DNA of 64,000 bases from Candidatus Saccharibacteria bacterium UBA6175 (GCA_002422915.1 DITV01000001.1:1-64000), one strand, 5' to 3'. Shown: positions 1-7,307, counted from the first letter of the stretch. Made by a program: numbers and translations. Notes: generated by a model from the sequence alone, not told the origin.

Positions 1-343
1 GCACCAAACATAAGCATTATTCATGTTCTAAAACCAGAATAACAGATACGAAGGACGCCCCCGAGGCGTCTTTTTTCGTCTCGTCGGTACGTCTCGAGTT
101 AGGACATGGGTCTTCGCGACCCCTGTTACGGGGTTCGAGTCCCGGCAGGTGTCTTGCCGATCGGTACATGCGATCGGAATACAAAATGACCGAACAGAAC
201 AGGCGAGAAATAGAACATTCTGTACCGATACCAATTCCGATCATGCTTGCAAAAACGCAGCACATGATTCATAAGTAAGTGCAGTCACCGCACCGTGCGA
301 TTCCTCGAGAAATCGAGTTGATCACCCACGGAAGGGGTGAAGT
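1..343. other. Non-coding start of window: terminator, tRNA-like fragment and short repeats
   Basis: No convincing gene. Besides the terminator at 54-76 it holds a tRNA-like piece at about 100-151 with a good TTCGAGT loop but no matching acceptor stem, so it is not called a tRNA. It also holds two copies of the 9-mer GATCGGAAT (172-180 on +, 234-242 inverted); a third copy abuts the promoter of the gene at 940. Confidence 0.5.
54..76 (+). terminator. Rho-independent terminator
   Basis: A perfect 6-bp stem (GACGCC/GGCGTC) with a CCCGA-type loop is followed directly by six T. It would end a transcript entering from the left of the window. Confidence 0.75.
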
Positions 344-814
344 ATGACTGGGTCAGCAGAAGACACCAGCAGTGCAACACTGAGCAATAAGCAGAACCGT
401 AACCGTTACGAGCAGATCCGTGACCTGCTTCGTTACACGTTCAAGATGCCGTCGCCTTTCGGCTCTTCTCGTGAATGGGTCAAGATGAAGACGACAGACT
501 GGTTCAGCCGTCGAGTACGTATCTACCCCATCGCGTATCACGGGGTGTTCGGCTTCTCGGTCTTCGCAACCATGATGAACGTGTCGGGAGGTGCTCGTCC
601 TTTTGTCTGGATGACCAAGAACGGAAGTTTGGTCGTCAAGAACTATTCGAAGCCGTTCAGGCGAATCAGTGTTCTGGATCTCGTGCGCGAGTGCACAGAA
701 GAGGACTACGAGCTTCTTGTTCTCTGGCTGTCGAACGACGCTGACGAAGCACGTCGACGTATTCAAGAGTTCCACAATGCGGATGCGAAGCGCATCACGT
801 CGACACTCATCTAG
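344..814 (+). CDS. Hypothetical protein, 156 aa
   Basis: I do not recognise this family. The start is supported by a purine-rich Shine-Dalgarno (GGAAGGGGTGA) just before ATG. The protein is soluble with no signal peptide or membrane segment: a polar N-terminus (about 1-25), a basic aromatic middle, and a C-terminal part where a strand like LVVKN is followed by an acidic helix (ECTEEDYELLVLWL). That layout resembles the C-termini of the three small genes at 44333-45630. Local GC is higher than in neighbouring core genes. A hairpin terminator follows. A 175-aa frame on the other strand exists but has no start signal and unlikely composition. Confidence 0.65.
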   Translation: MTGSAEDTSSATLSNKQNRNRYEQIRDLLRYTFKMPSPFGSSREWVKMKTTDWFSRRVRIYPIAYHGVFGFSVFATMMNVSGGARPFVWMTKNGSLVVKNYSKPFRRISVLDLVRECTEEDYELLVLWLSNDADEARRRIQEFHNADAKRITSTLI

Positions 815-862
815 CCCGCATCCCGGCGCGGAGGCCTCCTGCAACCCAGCAGTGATAGCCTC

Positions 863-884
863 CGCCCGGGGAGCGGGCATTTTT
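863..884 (+). terminator. Rho-independent terminator
   Basis: Stem GCCCG/CGGGC with a GGGAG-type loop, followed by A and five T. It separates the genes at 344 and 940. Confidence 0.75.
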
Positions 885-900
885 CATGCCGATCGGAATA

Positions 901-929
901 TTGACGACGAATCGCGACCGGCGCATAGT
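901..929 (+). promoter_or_regulatory. Sigma70-type promoter of the gene at 940
   Basis: TTGACG (901-906), a 17-base spacer and CATAGT (924-929). The ATG at 940 lies 10 bases after the -10 box, so the transcript would be leaderless or nearly so. The 9-mer GATCGGAAT (891-899) sits directly upstream of the -35 box and could be an operator. Confidence 0.55.
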
Positions 930-939
930 TGCCGCAGAT

Positions 940-1371
940 ATGCCACGTCTAACCACCCTCGACTATCTCAATCACCGGGCAGCTCTTCGCAAAGAGTGGT
1001 TTGAGAACAACGGCTACGCCTTTGCATCCCTTACACCCACCCAGCAGTTCCACCTTCACGACTACTACGCCTTCACGAAGGAACTCGCCCCGCTCGATGT
1101 GCTTGAGCATCGCAAGAGAGTGTCTGTCGGCAAGTCATCGCTCCCGCAGCAAGCCGGTCGCGCCTTCACCCACATCCGTCCATTCCTTGATCTCGAGATT
1201 ATCCCGCAGGCACCCAGGGCGAAGGCCGACCGGAGGAGAACCTGGACTGCCGGTAAGAGGCGAGTCAAGGTCTTCAGCTTGGTGAAGCCGGAGCTCGATC
1301 CGGAGCAGTTTGCTCGGATCCTGATCGAAGCTGCGAAGAAGGGGCCGCCACCCGGGTGGAAGAAGGACTAA
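940..1371 (+). CDS. Hypothetical protein, 143 aa
   Basis: Unknown family. The frame is open from 886, but that ATG follows the terminator T-run at once and precedes the promoter at 901-929, so ATG 940 is chosen. The product is soluble and basic. Its middle (about residues 80-115) is Arg/Lys/Pro-rich, which could mean nucleic-acid binding (inference). The C-terminus has a Val-rich strand and the amphipathic helix LDPEQFARILIEAAKK, then GPPPGW. It shares GC-rich codon use and the strand-then-helix tail with the genes at 344 and 44333-45630. Confidence 0.6.
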   Translation: MPRLTTLDYLNHRAALRKEWFENNGYAFASLTPTQQFHLHDYYAFTKELAPLDVLEHRKRVSVGKSSLPQQAGRAFTHIRPFLDLEIIPQAPRAKADRRRTWTAGKRRVKVFSLVKPELDPEQFARILIEAAKKGPPPGWKKD

Positions 1372-1377
1372 CTTGTC

Positions 1378-1605
1378 CTAGCGTTTGACCCGGTCCAGTT
1401 CACTTGATTTTGGAATGCGGACGCGCTCAAAACCGAGTCTCCTTGTTGCTTCGAGAACGACATCAGTAATTTCAATCAATGGTTGCGATACTTCTACGCG
1501 ACCGTGTATTGCGCGTCTCGCAAGCGCCATTCGGTGCTTATCGTTAACCGCAGCGTTTTGTTCCGCAATGCTCTGTCGAGGATGTTCTGAGTCAAGTTTT
1601 TCCAT
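1378..1605 (-). CDS. Small hypothetical protein, 75 aa
   Basis: A charged 75-residue frame without membrane segments, convergent with the gene at 940 and ending seven bases from it. A perfect 8-bp inverted repeat (TAACATGA at 1607-1614, TCATGTTA at 1622-1629) lies directly upstream of its start and could be an operator. A frame of almost equal length exists on the opposite strand, so coding status is uncertain. I chose the minus strand because of its helix-like, charge-rich composition and the repeat position. Confidence 0.4.
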   Translation of the reverse strand: MEKLDSEHPRQSIAEQNAAVNDKHRMALARRAIHGRVEVSQPLIEITDVVLEATRRLGFERVRIPKSSELDRVKR

Positions 1606-1758
1606 GTAACATGATTTAACGTCATGTTATTGAGTATGTCAATCTAAGTGGCAACTAAATCACAGGAAGTCGACGGGACAACTAGTAAGTATCCCTAGAC
1701 GATAGGTCGGTTGTAGGTCTTGGCGTCTATGTGAGGAAATGTTAGAATTAGAATAGTT

Positions 1759-1890
1759 ATGGCCAATCAAACAGTCGTTCGTCGAACACCAGCGCAGCCG
1801 TCTCCGCAAAAGAAGGCGCAAATTAAGCGTGCTGTGAAATTAACTGTTGTGCAGTATCGCAAGACCTTGGAGCTACTTGCTAAAACGTGA
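1759..1890 (+). CDS. Small antitoxin-like protein upstream of Fic/Doc, 43 aa
   Basis: A 43-residue basic protein (MANQTVVRRTP at the N-terminus, helix VVQYRKTLELLAKT at the C-terminus). Its TGA overlaps the GTG start of the Fic/Doc gene by four bases (GTGA), the usual coupled layout of toxin-antitoxin pairs. Two overlapping TAGAAT -10-like boxes at 1743-1754 stand 4-10 bases before ATG, with no Shine-Dalgarno. The role as antitoxin is inferred from position and size; no known antitoxin motif (for example the S/TxxxE(G/N) inhibitory helix of Fic partners) is visible. Confidence 0.55.
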   Translation: MANQTVVRRTPAQPSPQKKAQIKRAVKLTVVQYRKTLELLAKT

Positions 1891-2354
1891 TCGAGCTCTC
1901 TGTAGAAGATGCTCGTGATATTGCATTCGCTTTAGTCGAAGAAATGATGACATCGGTGGAGGAGGAGATGCCACATTTTGACACCCGTTATCCTCATCGG
2001 CTTGAATCGGTACTCACTGCACCATTTGCTTCTTTTGGGGGTGAAGAGCAGTACCCAACTCTAGAAGAGAAGGCCGCAGTACTGTTCTATGCGTGCTGTA
2101 AAGATCACCCGATGAAGAATGGCAATAAGCGGATGGCTGTCGTACTAACGGGAGTCTTTATGTATTTAAATGGATACTTCCCTCAGATTGATCCTATGAA
2201 ACTCTATGATGTCGCCAGGCTCGTTTCCGACAGCCGGCCGTCTCAAAGAAACAAAGTTGTGTCGAGTCTCAAAACTCTATTCAAGACCACTATGGTCCCT
2301 GTTGCGGAGGTCGAGTCTCGCTTACTCGGTGAGGGTGACGATAAAGCTGCTTAG
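1887..2354 (+). CDS. Fic/Doc-family protein (putative toxin), 155 aa
   Basis: Fic-fold enzymes transfer AMP (Fic) or phosphate (Doc on EF-Tu) to target proteins. The catalytic motif HPMKNGNKR lies at residues 74-82, close to HxFx(D/E)GN(K/G)R; the His is the general base and the Asn/Lys/Arg bind the nucleotide. The usual Phe is Met, and the acidic residue before GN is Asn, which is nearer to Doc than to AMP-transferring Fic. Length suits a stand-alone Doc (about 125-160 aa). The GTG start is set by the four-base overlap with the 43-aa upstream gene. Confidence 0.75.
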   Translation: MIELSVEDARDIAFALVEEMMTSVEEEMPHFDTRYPHRLESVLTAPFASFGGEEQYPTLEEKAAVLFYACCKDHPMKNGNKRMAVVLTGVFMYLNGYFPQIDPMKLYDVARLVSDSRPSQRNKVVSSLKTLFKTTMVPVAEVESRLLGEGDDKAA

Positions 2355-2372
2355 GGTTGATTCGCAAAAAGC

Positions 2373-2765
2373 CTAATTCCGGACTGCCCTCAGAATAGTC
2401 TTATTATCAAACCCCAGCATCCGCCCGATCCGTCCACTCCCCATGCCTTGGGCGTAGAGCTCTTTCGCCCTCTTGATGTCCACCGGCTTCATGCTCTTTG
2501 AGGTATCGATGCCACGTTCAGTTAGGAGCTTTGCCATGGTCGTTCGAGACATGCGAAACTCGCGAGCGATCTCCCGCATGTTGCGCACTTCCAGGTAGCG
2601 CTGCACGAGCTGGTCTGTCTCCGCATCGCGCAGCTGCCTCGCTCGCCCGACTGGCGCAGTAAGCCCCATTTCAGGTCGCTTTGACTGCTCCGACCGGAAG
2701 AGCAGTTCTTGAGGTGAGATTGCAGTGCGAGAGGGGTTCGAGTAAACCTGTAGCAGGTGCACCAA
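2373..2765 (-). pseudogene. Serine-recombinase-like C-terminal fragment with two HTH segments
   Basis: The C-terminal hundred residues resemble the DNA-binding tail of resolvase/invertase serine recombinases: GLTAPVGRARQL leads into a helix-turn-helix (MREIAREFRMSRTTMAKLL) and a second one (GSGRIGRMLGFDNKTILRAV). No catalytic domain with its active Ser precedes it, and the upstream bases do not encode one. I read it as the remnant of an integrase. A small stand-alone HTH protein is possible; an inner ATG before GLTAP would be the start in that case. It converges with the Fic/Doc gene. Confidence 0.5.
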
Positions 2766-2779
2766 ATAAGAATTACTCG

Positions 2780-2809
2780 AACTCTGTGTCTATTGATGCA
2801 GAGTTTTTT
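2780..2809 (+). terminator. Terminator-like hairpin
   Basis: AACTCTG (2780-2786) pairs with CAGAGTT (2799-2805) and is followed by a T-run. It lies after a tRNA-like 3' fragment at 2733-2764 (GGGGTTCGAGT ... ACCA) for which no complete tRNA can be folded. Confidence 0.6.
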
Positions 2810-2820
2810 GTATATCATTT

Positions 2821-3237
2821 TTATTTATGGGTTTGCCACGTCGTCCTTGTCGGATTCTGGTCATACTCCAACTGATGACGTGCAATTTCATACATATTGT
2901 CTTCAATGAATACACAAAATGGATGCGTCAGAGCGACGCATTGCTCACCTAGGGATGTCAGCCGATAGTCGACTTTGAGGCGGTCCTCCTTATGATGGGT
3001 GCGCGTTAACAACCCATCGCGCTCTAAACTCCGCAACGAGCTTGAGAGCATTTTATCGGAAATTCCCCTTATCCGTTTTCGTAATTCTCCAAACCTCATT
3101 ACTTGACCGTCTTTTAGGGTGCTGAGCAGTATCAATCCCCAGAGACTCCCAACGTGTTTGGCAATATCACGGCTGGGACACAATGGATTATAAAGGTCGC
3201 CTTGTTTTGGTAAATTGCTCGGCATTGTCACACTCAT
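2821..3237 (-). CDS. HxlR-family transcriptional regulator, 138 aa
   Basis: Winged helix-turn-helix of the HxlR/MarR-like type. After a short N-terminus comes PLCPSRDIAKHVGSLW, then FGELRKRIRGISDKMLSSSL (recognition helix region) and the wing DRLKVDYRLTSLG, all standard for HxlR (usually 100-130 aa). The family often carries a redox-active Cys near the N-terminus; here it is the Cys in NPLCPSRDI. The start at 3237 is set by GGAGGT four bases upstream; a longer frame from 3249 would bury this signal. It is divergent from the gene at 3315, its likely target. Confidence 0.85.
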   Translation of the reverse strand: MSVTMPSNLPKQGDLYNPLCPSRDIAKHVGSLWGLILLSTLKDGQVMRFGELRKRIRGISDKMLSSSLRSLERDGLLTRTHHKEDRLKVDYRLTSLGEQCVALTHPFCVFIEDNMYEIARHQLEYDQNPTRTTWQTHK

Positions 3238-3314
3238 ACTTACCTCCATGAAAGTACTAGATTGTAGTAAATAAATAACTTAAAGTTAGTATAACACTTA
3301 ACGTAAGGATAAAA

Positions 3315-3698
3315 ATGCAACTATACGACTCAACCTACTACACATTTAGCCTCGAGGGCGACACGATTATCAATCGCTGGAAAGAGACCACGGCAACGAT
3401 GACGTATCAAGACTTCAAGGATACATTGATGAACCTTGCCGGCTACATCGTTGAACATAAGAGCAAAAAAATAATAATTGATACTATGAACTTTCAATTT
3501 ACGCTGCCAGAAGAAAATCTTGCGTTCCGTAACGATGAGTTTTATCCAAGAATTACAAAAGTTGGTGTGACAAAACAAGCACTTGTCTTGCCTGAAGCAT
3601 ACCTACAGTATACAAAAGATGAAGTTGCGGAAAGTGATGTTGTGCACACGAGGTATTTTGCAACAGAGGCTGAAGCAAAAGAGTGGCTCTCTCGCTAA
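3315..3698 (+). CDS. Conserved hypothetical protein, STAS/SpoIIAA-like, 127 aa
   Basis: A soluble alpha/beta protein. The pattern strand-helix, KKIIIDTMNF, RITKVGVTKQALVLP and the C-terminal FATEAEAKEWL resembles small SpoIIAA-like or STAS-like proteins, where a final EAxxWL helix is common. This is fold-level recognition only. A Shine-Dalgarno-like TAAGGA precedes ATG. It is divergent from the HxlR regulator with 77 bases between starts, typical of a regulator and its controlled gene. Function unknown. Confidence 0.7.
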   Translation: MQLYDSTYYTFSLEGDTIINRWKETTATMTYQDFKDTLMNLAGYIVEHKSKKIIIDTMNFQFTLPEENLAFRNDEFYPRITKVGVTKQALVLPEAYLQYTKDEVAESDVVHTRYFATEAEAKEWLSR

Positions 3699-3775
3699 TC
3701 GACCGTAGACATTGAACAGCTTTGCAATTATTGATCTTTTGAATCATAATACCGCGCAACAGGAGACGAGCGCAC

Positions 3776-4354
3776 ATGGCAAAGAAATGGAATGATTACA
3801 CTGGACGAGAAAAAGTGATCGGCGTTATGGCTGCCGCTTTTGCGGTATTTACGATTGGCGGAATAGCAAACGCAATGGGCGGCACGACGGCTCCGTCGGC
3901 AACTGACTCAGTGCAGGTTCCTGCACAGGCCGTACGCTATGAAGAGGTTGAAGAAACTGAGTCAATTCCGTTTTCAAAACAAACTCGAGAGGATAACACC
4001 ATCAATCTTGGTGAGGAGAAAGTGACGACTGTAGGCGTTGATGGAATAAAGACAAAAACATACAAGGTAACCTATCTTGGCGAGACCGAAACCGGCAGAG
4101 AACTCATACGCGAAGTTGTCACCAAGGAGCCGATTGGTGAAGTCACTTCGATTGGCACCTACGTTGCACCGGCGAGGGTTCAATCGCAGAGCTGCGACTC
4201 AAACTACTCGGGCGCTTGCGTGCCTATTGCGAGCGATGTTGACTGCGCGGGCGGGAGCGGTAATGGTCCGGCATACGTCAGTGGTCCAGTGAACGTTATT
4301 GGGAGTGATATCTATGATCTTGACCGTGACGGAAACGGGGTTGGGTGCGAGTAG
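3776..4354 (+). CDS. Membrane-anchored G5 domain-Excalibur domain protein, 192 aa
   Basis: Domains in order: a cytoplasmic tip (MAKKWNDYTGREK), one membrane segment (about residues 17-37), an acidic linker, a G5 domain (about 80-135), and a C-terminal Excalibur domain (about 140-192) with paired Cys and the calcium-loop ending DLDRDGNGVGCE. G5 domains bind cell-wall sugars; Excalibur is a calcium-binding motif of secreted proteins. The product should sit outside the cell, anchored by its N-terminus, and act at the wall or at a host-cell surface (inference). Shine-Dalgarno AGGAGA supports the start. Confidence 0.85.
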   Translation: MAKKWNDYTGREKVIGVMAAAFAVFTIGGIANAMGGTTAPSATDSVQVPAQAVRYEEVEETESIPFSKQTREDNTINLGEEKVTTVGVDGIKTKTYKVTYLGETETGRELIREVVTKEPIGEVTSIGTYVAPARVQSQSCDSNYSGACVPIASDVDCAGGSGNGPAYVSGPVNVIGSDIYDLDRDGNGVGCE

Positions 4355-4395
4355 CACTATGACACATACCTACGCAATACTTTAGGTCCAGAATG

Positions 4396-4447
4396 CGAAA
4401 GGTCCGCCGATGGGCTCAAGCCCATATGGGCGAACCTTTCGGCGGAC
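4396..4447. repeat. Hairpin with two alternative pairings
   Basis: GTCCGCCGA (4402-4410) pairs with TCGGCGGAC (4439-4447) around an inner stem. Overlapping it, CGAAAGGT (4396-4403) pairs with ACCTTTCG (4434-4441). The two cannot both form. It lies just downstream of the minus-strand gene at 4461 and may be its 3' structure. Confidence 0.6.
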
Positions 4448-4460
4448 GGGTGACGATGCG

Positions 4461-4769
4461 CTACGTCTCGAGTCTGCAGGTGACGGTCTTGGCCGGGAAC
4501 TTCCGCGTGAACTCTGCATTCATTGTGGCAACGAAGACGGCATCGTTCACGAGTGCTTCGTTCGGCCGGAGGGCGATTGTGACGAGCAGAGTATCGCGAG
4601 GGTGTTCTTCGATGGTGACGGCATGGAATAGCGACGTTCGAGTCTCGATAGTCGGATCGTAGTTGGCGAGGATGCCGCGTACTTTCTGACGGTCGATCTC
4701 ACGTGCCTTTGCTTTTCCAGGATCCATCCAGAGCTCCACGACGAGCCTCGGCTTGAGTGCGGTTGGCAT
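4461..4769 (-). CDS. Hypothetical protein, 102 aa
   Basis: Unknown. ATG 4769 is preceded by a GGAAA Shine-Dalgarno-like stretch; an upstream in-frame ATG at 4823 would add a hydrophobic stretch with no support. The protein is soluble, alternating strands and helices (RLVVELWMDP, VRGILANYDP, TLLVTIALRPNEAL). Codon use is GC-rich, unlike the AT-richer gene before it, and like the other unknown cassette genes at 344, 940 and 44333-45630. No membrane or signal segment. Confidence 0.55.
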   Translation of the reverse strand: MPTALKPRLVVELWMDPGKAKAREIDRQKVRGILANYDPTIETRTSLFHAVTIEEHPRDTLLVTIALRPNEALVNDAVFVATMNAEFTRKFPAKTVTCRLET

Positions 4770-4928
4770 AATTTTCCAATCTATCGGTGGCACAACAACG
4801 AACAGTGACGCAAATGTCAGCAACTATTATATCACGTTTCGAGCTTTTTGTCAGTGCTCGACACCACTACAGGCAGATACATAAAAAGTTAAGGGTGTGG
4901 CTATATTTGTAGTATACAATGGGAGCAT

Positions 4929-5888
4929 ATGGCTACTGATTACGCAATTCAAGCAAAAAACCTCAGCAAAACCTTTGGCGGCAAACTTGCCGTTAATAAA
5001 GTATCTTTGAATATTAAAAAAGGTGAAATTTACGGCTTTCTTGGCCCAAACGGAGCGGGTAAATCGACCACTATTAAGATGCTCGTGACACTGCTCGAGC
5101 CGACGAGCGGCTCGGTGAAGATTCTTGGTAATGATGCCGTCAGAGACGCCAACACAGTCCGGCTCGACATTGGCGTGGCACTGCAAGAAGCGGCGCTTGA
5201 CATGAGCCAAAAGGGGATTGAGTTCCTTAAGATGCAAGCTCGCTTGTATGGTATTCGCGGCAAACAGGTGAAAGAGCGGGTTGAAGAGCTTCGTTCTCTG
5301 GTTGACATTGGCGATGCGTTGAATCAGCCGATCAAATCGTACTCGGGTGGTATGAAACGGCGCCTCGACTTGGCTGCCGCACTCGTACACAATCCACAGA
5401 TATTATTCCTCGACGAACCAACCACCGGCCTTGACCCCGTGAGTCGCACGAAGGTCTGGCAAGAAGTCCGCCGCTTGAATAAAGAGCTTGGCATGACCAT
5501 TTTCCTCACTACTCAGTATCTTGAAGAAGCCGACCAACTGGCTGATCGGATTGGCATTATTAACGGAGGCAAAATTGTTGCCGAAGGCACGCCAACCGAG
5601 CTGAAGCGGAAGTCGGGCAAAGACCAGATTATTGTGACCGCTGATCACCAAGACGAAAGTGTGCTGAAGGCACTGCGAAAAGTGAAGGGTGTTTCGAAGG
5701 TGGAGCAGGTTGACGGCGAGATCATCGCTTCGTCATCACATGGTGCTGCGGCGATTGCCGGCGTGGCGATTGAACTCGAGAAGCTGAAGGTGCCGATTAA
5801 GCAGCTGACACTACGCGAGACGACACTCGATGACGTGTTCTTGGAATACACCGGTAACCGCCTCGAACGAAAGGAGGCGCAGTCATGA
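4929..5888 (+). CDS. ABC transporter ATP-binding protein, DrrA/CcmA type, 319 aa
   Basis: Drives an ABC-2 exporter with the permease encoded next. Visible motifs: Walker A GPNGAGKST (about residue 38), Q-loop region, signature YSGGMKRRLD (about 138), Walker B ILFLDEPTTGLD, and switch His replaced by Gln in FLTTQYLEEAD (TTQ is normal for this subfamily). The C-terminal 90 residues are the DrrA-like extension. A -10-like TACAAT (4915-4920) and GGGAG precede ATG. Its stop overlaps the permease start by four bases (ATGA). Substrate unknown; drug or lipid export is usual for the family. Confidence 0.9.
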   Translation: MATDYAIQAKNLSKTFGGKLAVNKVSLNIKKGEIYGFLGPNGAGKSTTIKMLVTLLEPTSGSVKILGNDAVRDANTVRLDIGVALQEAALDMSQKGIEFLKMQARLYGIRGKQVKERVEELRSLVDIGDALNQPIKSYSGGMKRRLDLAAALVHNPQILFLDEPTTGLDPVSRTKVWQEVRRLNKELGMTIFLTTQYLEEADQLADRIGIINGGKIVAEGTPTELKRKSGKDQIIVTADHQDESVLKALRKVKGVSKVEQVDGEIIASSSHGAAAIAGVAIELEKLKVPIKQLTLRETTLDDVFLEYTGNRLERKEAQS

Positions 5889-6673
5889 ACAACTCTTCGA
5901 TAAAAGCCAAGCCGGCTGGTTTTTTTAGTGACCTGTGGACAGTGGCAGCACGCGCACTCCGCGCCATTCCAAAAGAGCCAGAGTCAGTCATTCCAGCATT
6001 GATTATTCCTTTATTCTTCTTTGCCGTGAACGTTGGCGCACTGAGCGACATTTCTGAGTTTGCCGGTGTTGAAGACTTCTTGGCGTTTCAGCTTCCGGTG
6101 GCGATCGTTTTTGCCGTGACGGGAATTTCTCGTGCGTCAGCATTGGTCACCGACATTAAGTCGGGTTACTTTGATCGTTTGCTCGTGTCGCCGGTCAAAC
6201 GAACCGCGCTATTACTGGGTTTGATGATCGCTGACCTTGCATTGGTGATTGCGTTGTCGATCCCTGTGATCATTTTGGGAACTCTTTTGGGCGTTGAATT
6301 CGTGACTGGCATTCCTGGTATCTTAGCCTTCCTAGCGCTGGCAGGTTTGTGGGGCTTGGCCTTTACCGGCTTCCCGTATGCGATTGCCCTCAAAACAGGC
6401 AGCCCTGGTGCGGTTAACTCGTCGTTCCTTCTCTTCTTCCCATTCGCGTTTCTGACTTCAAGCTTCTTGCCGCTCGATGCCCTGACGGGCTGGCTAGCTA
6501 CAGTGGCGGTATACAACCCGGTGACGTACTTGTTGGACGGACTTCGATCACTGATCTATGTTGGTTGGGATTGGCAGGCCTTAGCGATTACCCTGCTTGC
6601 GATTGGTATTGTTCTCTCGATTTCATTCACCATGGCGTTCTTGGCGCTGCGTGGCCGCGTGACACGGAAGTAG
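5885..6673 (+). CDS. ABC-2 type permease, 262 aa
   Basis: Six predicted membrane helices with a cytoplasmic N-terminus; helix 2-3 contains the ABC-2 signature-like stretch SGYFDRLLVSPVKR, which contacts the ATPase. Length matches half-transporter permeases of DrrB type. Translationally coupled to the ATPase at 4929. The pair probably functions as a homodimeric exporter in the plasma membrane. Confidence 0.9.
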   Translation: MNNSSIKAKPAGFFSDLWTVAARALRAIPKEPESVIPALIIPLFFFAVNVGALSDISEFAGVEDFLAFQLPVAIVFAVTGISRASALVTDIKSGYFDRLLVSPVKRTALLLGLMIADLALVIALSIPVIILGTLLGVEFVTGIPGILAFLALAGLWGLAFTGFPYAIALKTGSPGAVNSSFLLFFPFAFLTSSFLPLDALTGWLATVAVYNPVTYLLDGLRSLIYVGWDWQALAITLLAIGIVLSISFTMAFLALRGRVTRK

Positions 6674-6702
6674 CAAAGTAGGCGACTCGTCGGGGGCGGG
6701 CG

Positions 6703-6711
6703 TGGTATACT
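6703..6711 (+). promoter_or_regulatory. Extended -10 promoter of tRNA-Cys
   Basis: TGG-TATACT ending nine bases before the tRNA 5' end. It shows the TGN-TATACT pattern seen before many genes here; no clear -35 box. Confidence 0.6.
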
Positions 6712-6720
6712 GGCGGAGAT

Positions 6721-6794
6721 GGCGCGTTGGCGGAACGGTTACGCAGAGCTCTGCAAAAGCTCGAAAATGGGTTCGACTCCCATACGTGCCTCCA
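6721..6794 (+). tRNA. tRNA-Cys (GCA)
   Basis: Full cloverleaf. The acceptor GGCGCGT pairs with ACGTGCC (one G-U). The anticodon stem GAGCT/AGCTC has loop CTGCAAA (anticodon GCA), and a TTCGACT T-loop is present. Discriminator is U, as required for Cys, and CCA is encoded. The stop codon of the minus-strand HNH gene begins at the very next base. Confidence 0.95.
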
Positions 6795-7238
6795 TTACGA
6801 TTTATACCACTTGAACTGCACAGCAGTTCTTTTTTTGTGACAGTTTGCGCATAGAACACGGCACTTTTTCATTTCAGCAACCGTTTGAGCCCAGCTTTTA
6901 TTAAGCCGGACTGACTGAGAAATACTAAATGACTTTTTCGTTTCATCAATGTGATCAAACTCCAAGACTCTAATATCGCTTTCATTACAATCAGAGCACG
7001 CTTGATTTCTGAGAACTTCCAGCATCCGCCTGTGAAACTCATCTCGTTTTCGAGCTTGGCTATTAATTGCTCGGCTTCTGTATATATGGCCTTTCTTAAT
7101 GTAATGAGCAGGATAGCTATTGTTTCTTTGGTGTTTGTAGCAATCTTTGCATTGTGAATGATAACTCGATTTAGCCGTGCTTCTCGTAAAGTAATTAGAT
7201 AATGGCAATTGTCTTGCGCACTTTGTGCAGATTCGCAT
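6795..7238 (-). CDS. HNH endonuclease-like zinc protein, 147 aa
   Basis: N-terminal zinc ribbon (MRICTKCARQLP ... CKDCYK) and a C-terminal HNH nuclease: CSDCNE, FDHIDETKKSFS, then CRVLCANCHKKRT. The His of FDH and the His of NCHKK form the beta-beta-alpha metal site; four Cys hold structural zinc. Family members nick or cut DNA; stand-alone ones are often mobile. It fills the gap between tRNA-Cys and tRNA-Leu on the opposite strand, its stop touching the CCA of tRNA-Cys. That position, and lower GC than its neighbours, suggest insertion at a tRNA. TAAAAT-like bases lie shortly before ATG; no Shine-Dalgarno. Confidence 0.8.
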   Translation of the reverse strand: MRICTKCARQLPLSNYFTRSTAKSSYHSQCKDCYKHQRNNSYPAHYIKKGHIYRSRAINSQARKRDEFHRRMLEVLRNQACSDCNESDIRVLEFDHIDETKKSFSISQSVRLNKSWAQTVAEMKKCRVLCANCHKKRTAVQFKWYKS

Positions 7239-7289
7239 AGAACTATTTTAGTAAGCAAATCTTCATTTCCTATTAAAGTTGACCGTTCT

Positions 7290-7298
7290 GGTACAATA
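7290..7298 (+). promoter_or_regulatory. Extended -10 promoter of tRNA-Leu
   Basis: TGG-TACAAT ending nine bases before the tRNA 5' end, the same spacing as for tRNA-Cys. Confidence 0.55.
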
Positions 7299-7307
7299 GT
7301 GTCAATG

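Noticed and set aside
100..155. tRNA-Arg-like sequence with TTCGAGT loop
   Set aside because: No 5' acceptor strand pairs with the 3' end, the D-loop is too short and the T-stem has a mismatch; kept only as a possible remnant.
353..880. 175-aa open frame on the minus strand over the gene at 344
   Set aside because: No ribosome site or promoter, Cys/Thr/His-heavy composition, and it runs through the terminator at 863-884.
4851..5390. 179-aa minus-strand frame over the ABC ATPase start
   Set aside because: Antisense of Walker A and Q-loop coding sequence; no signals.
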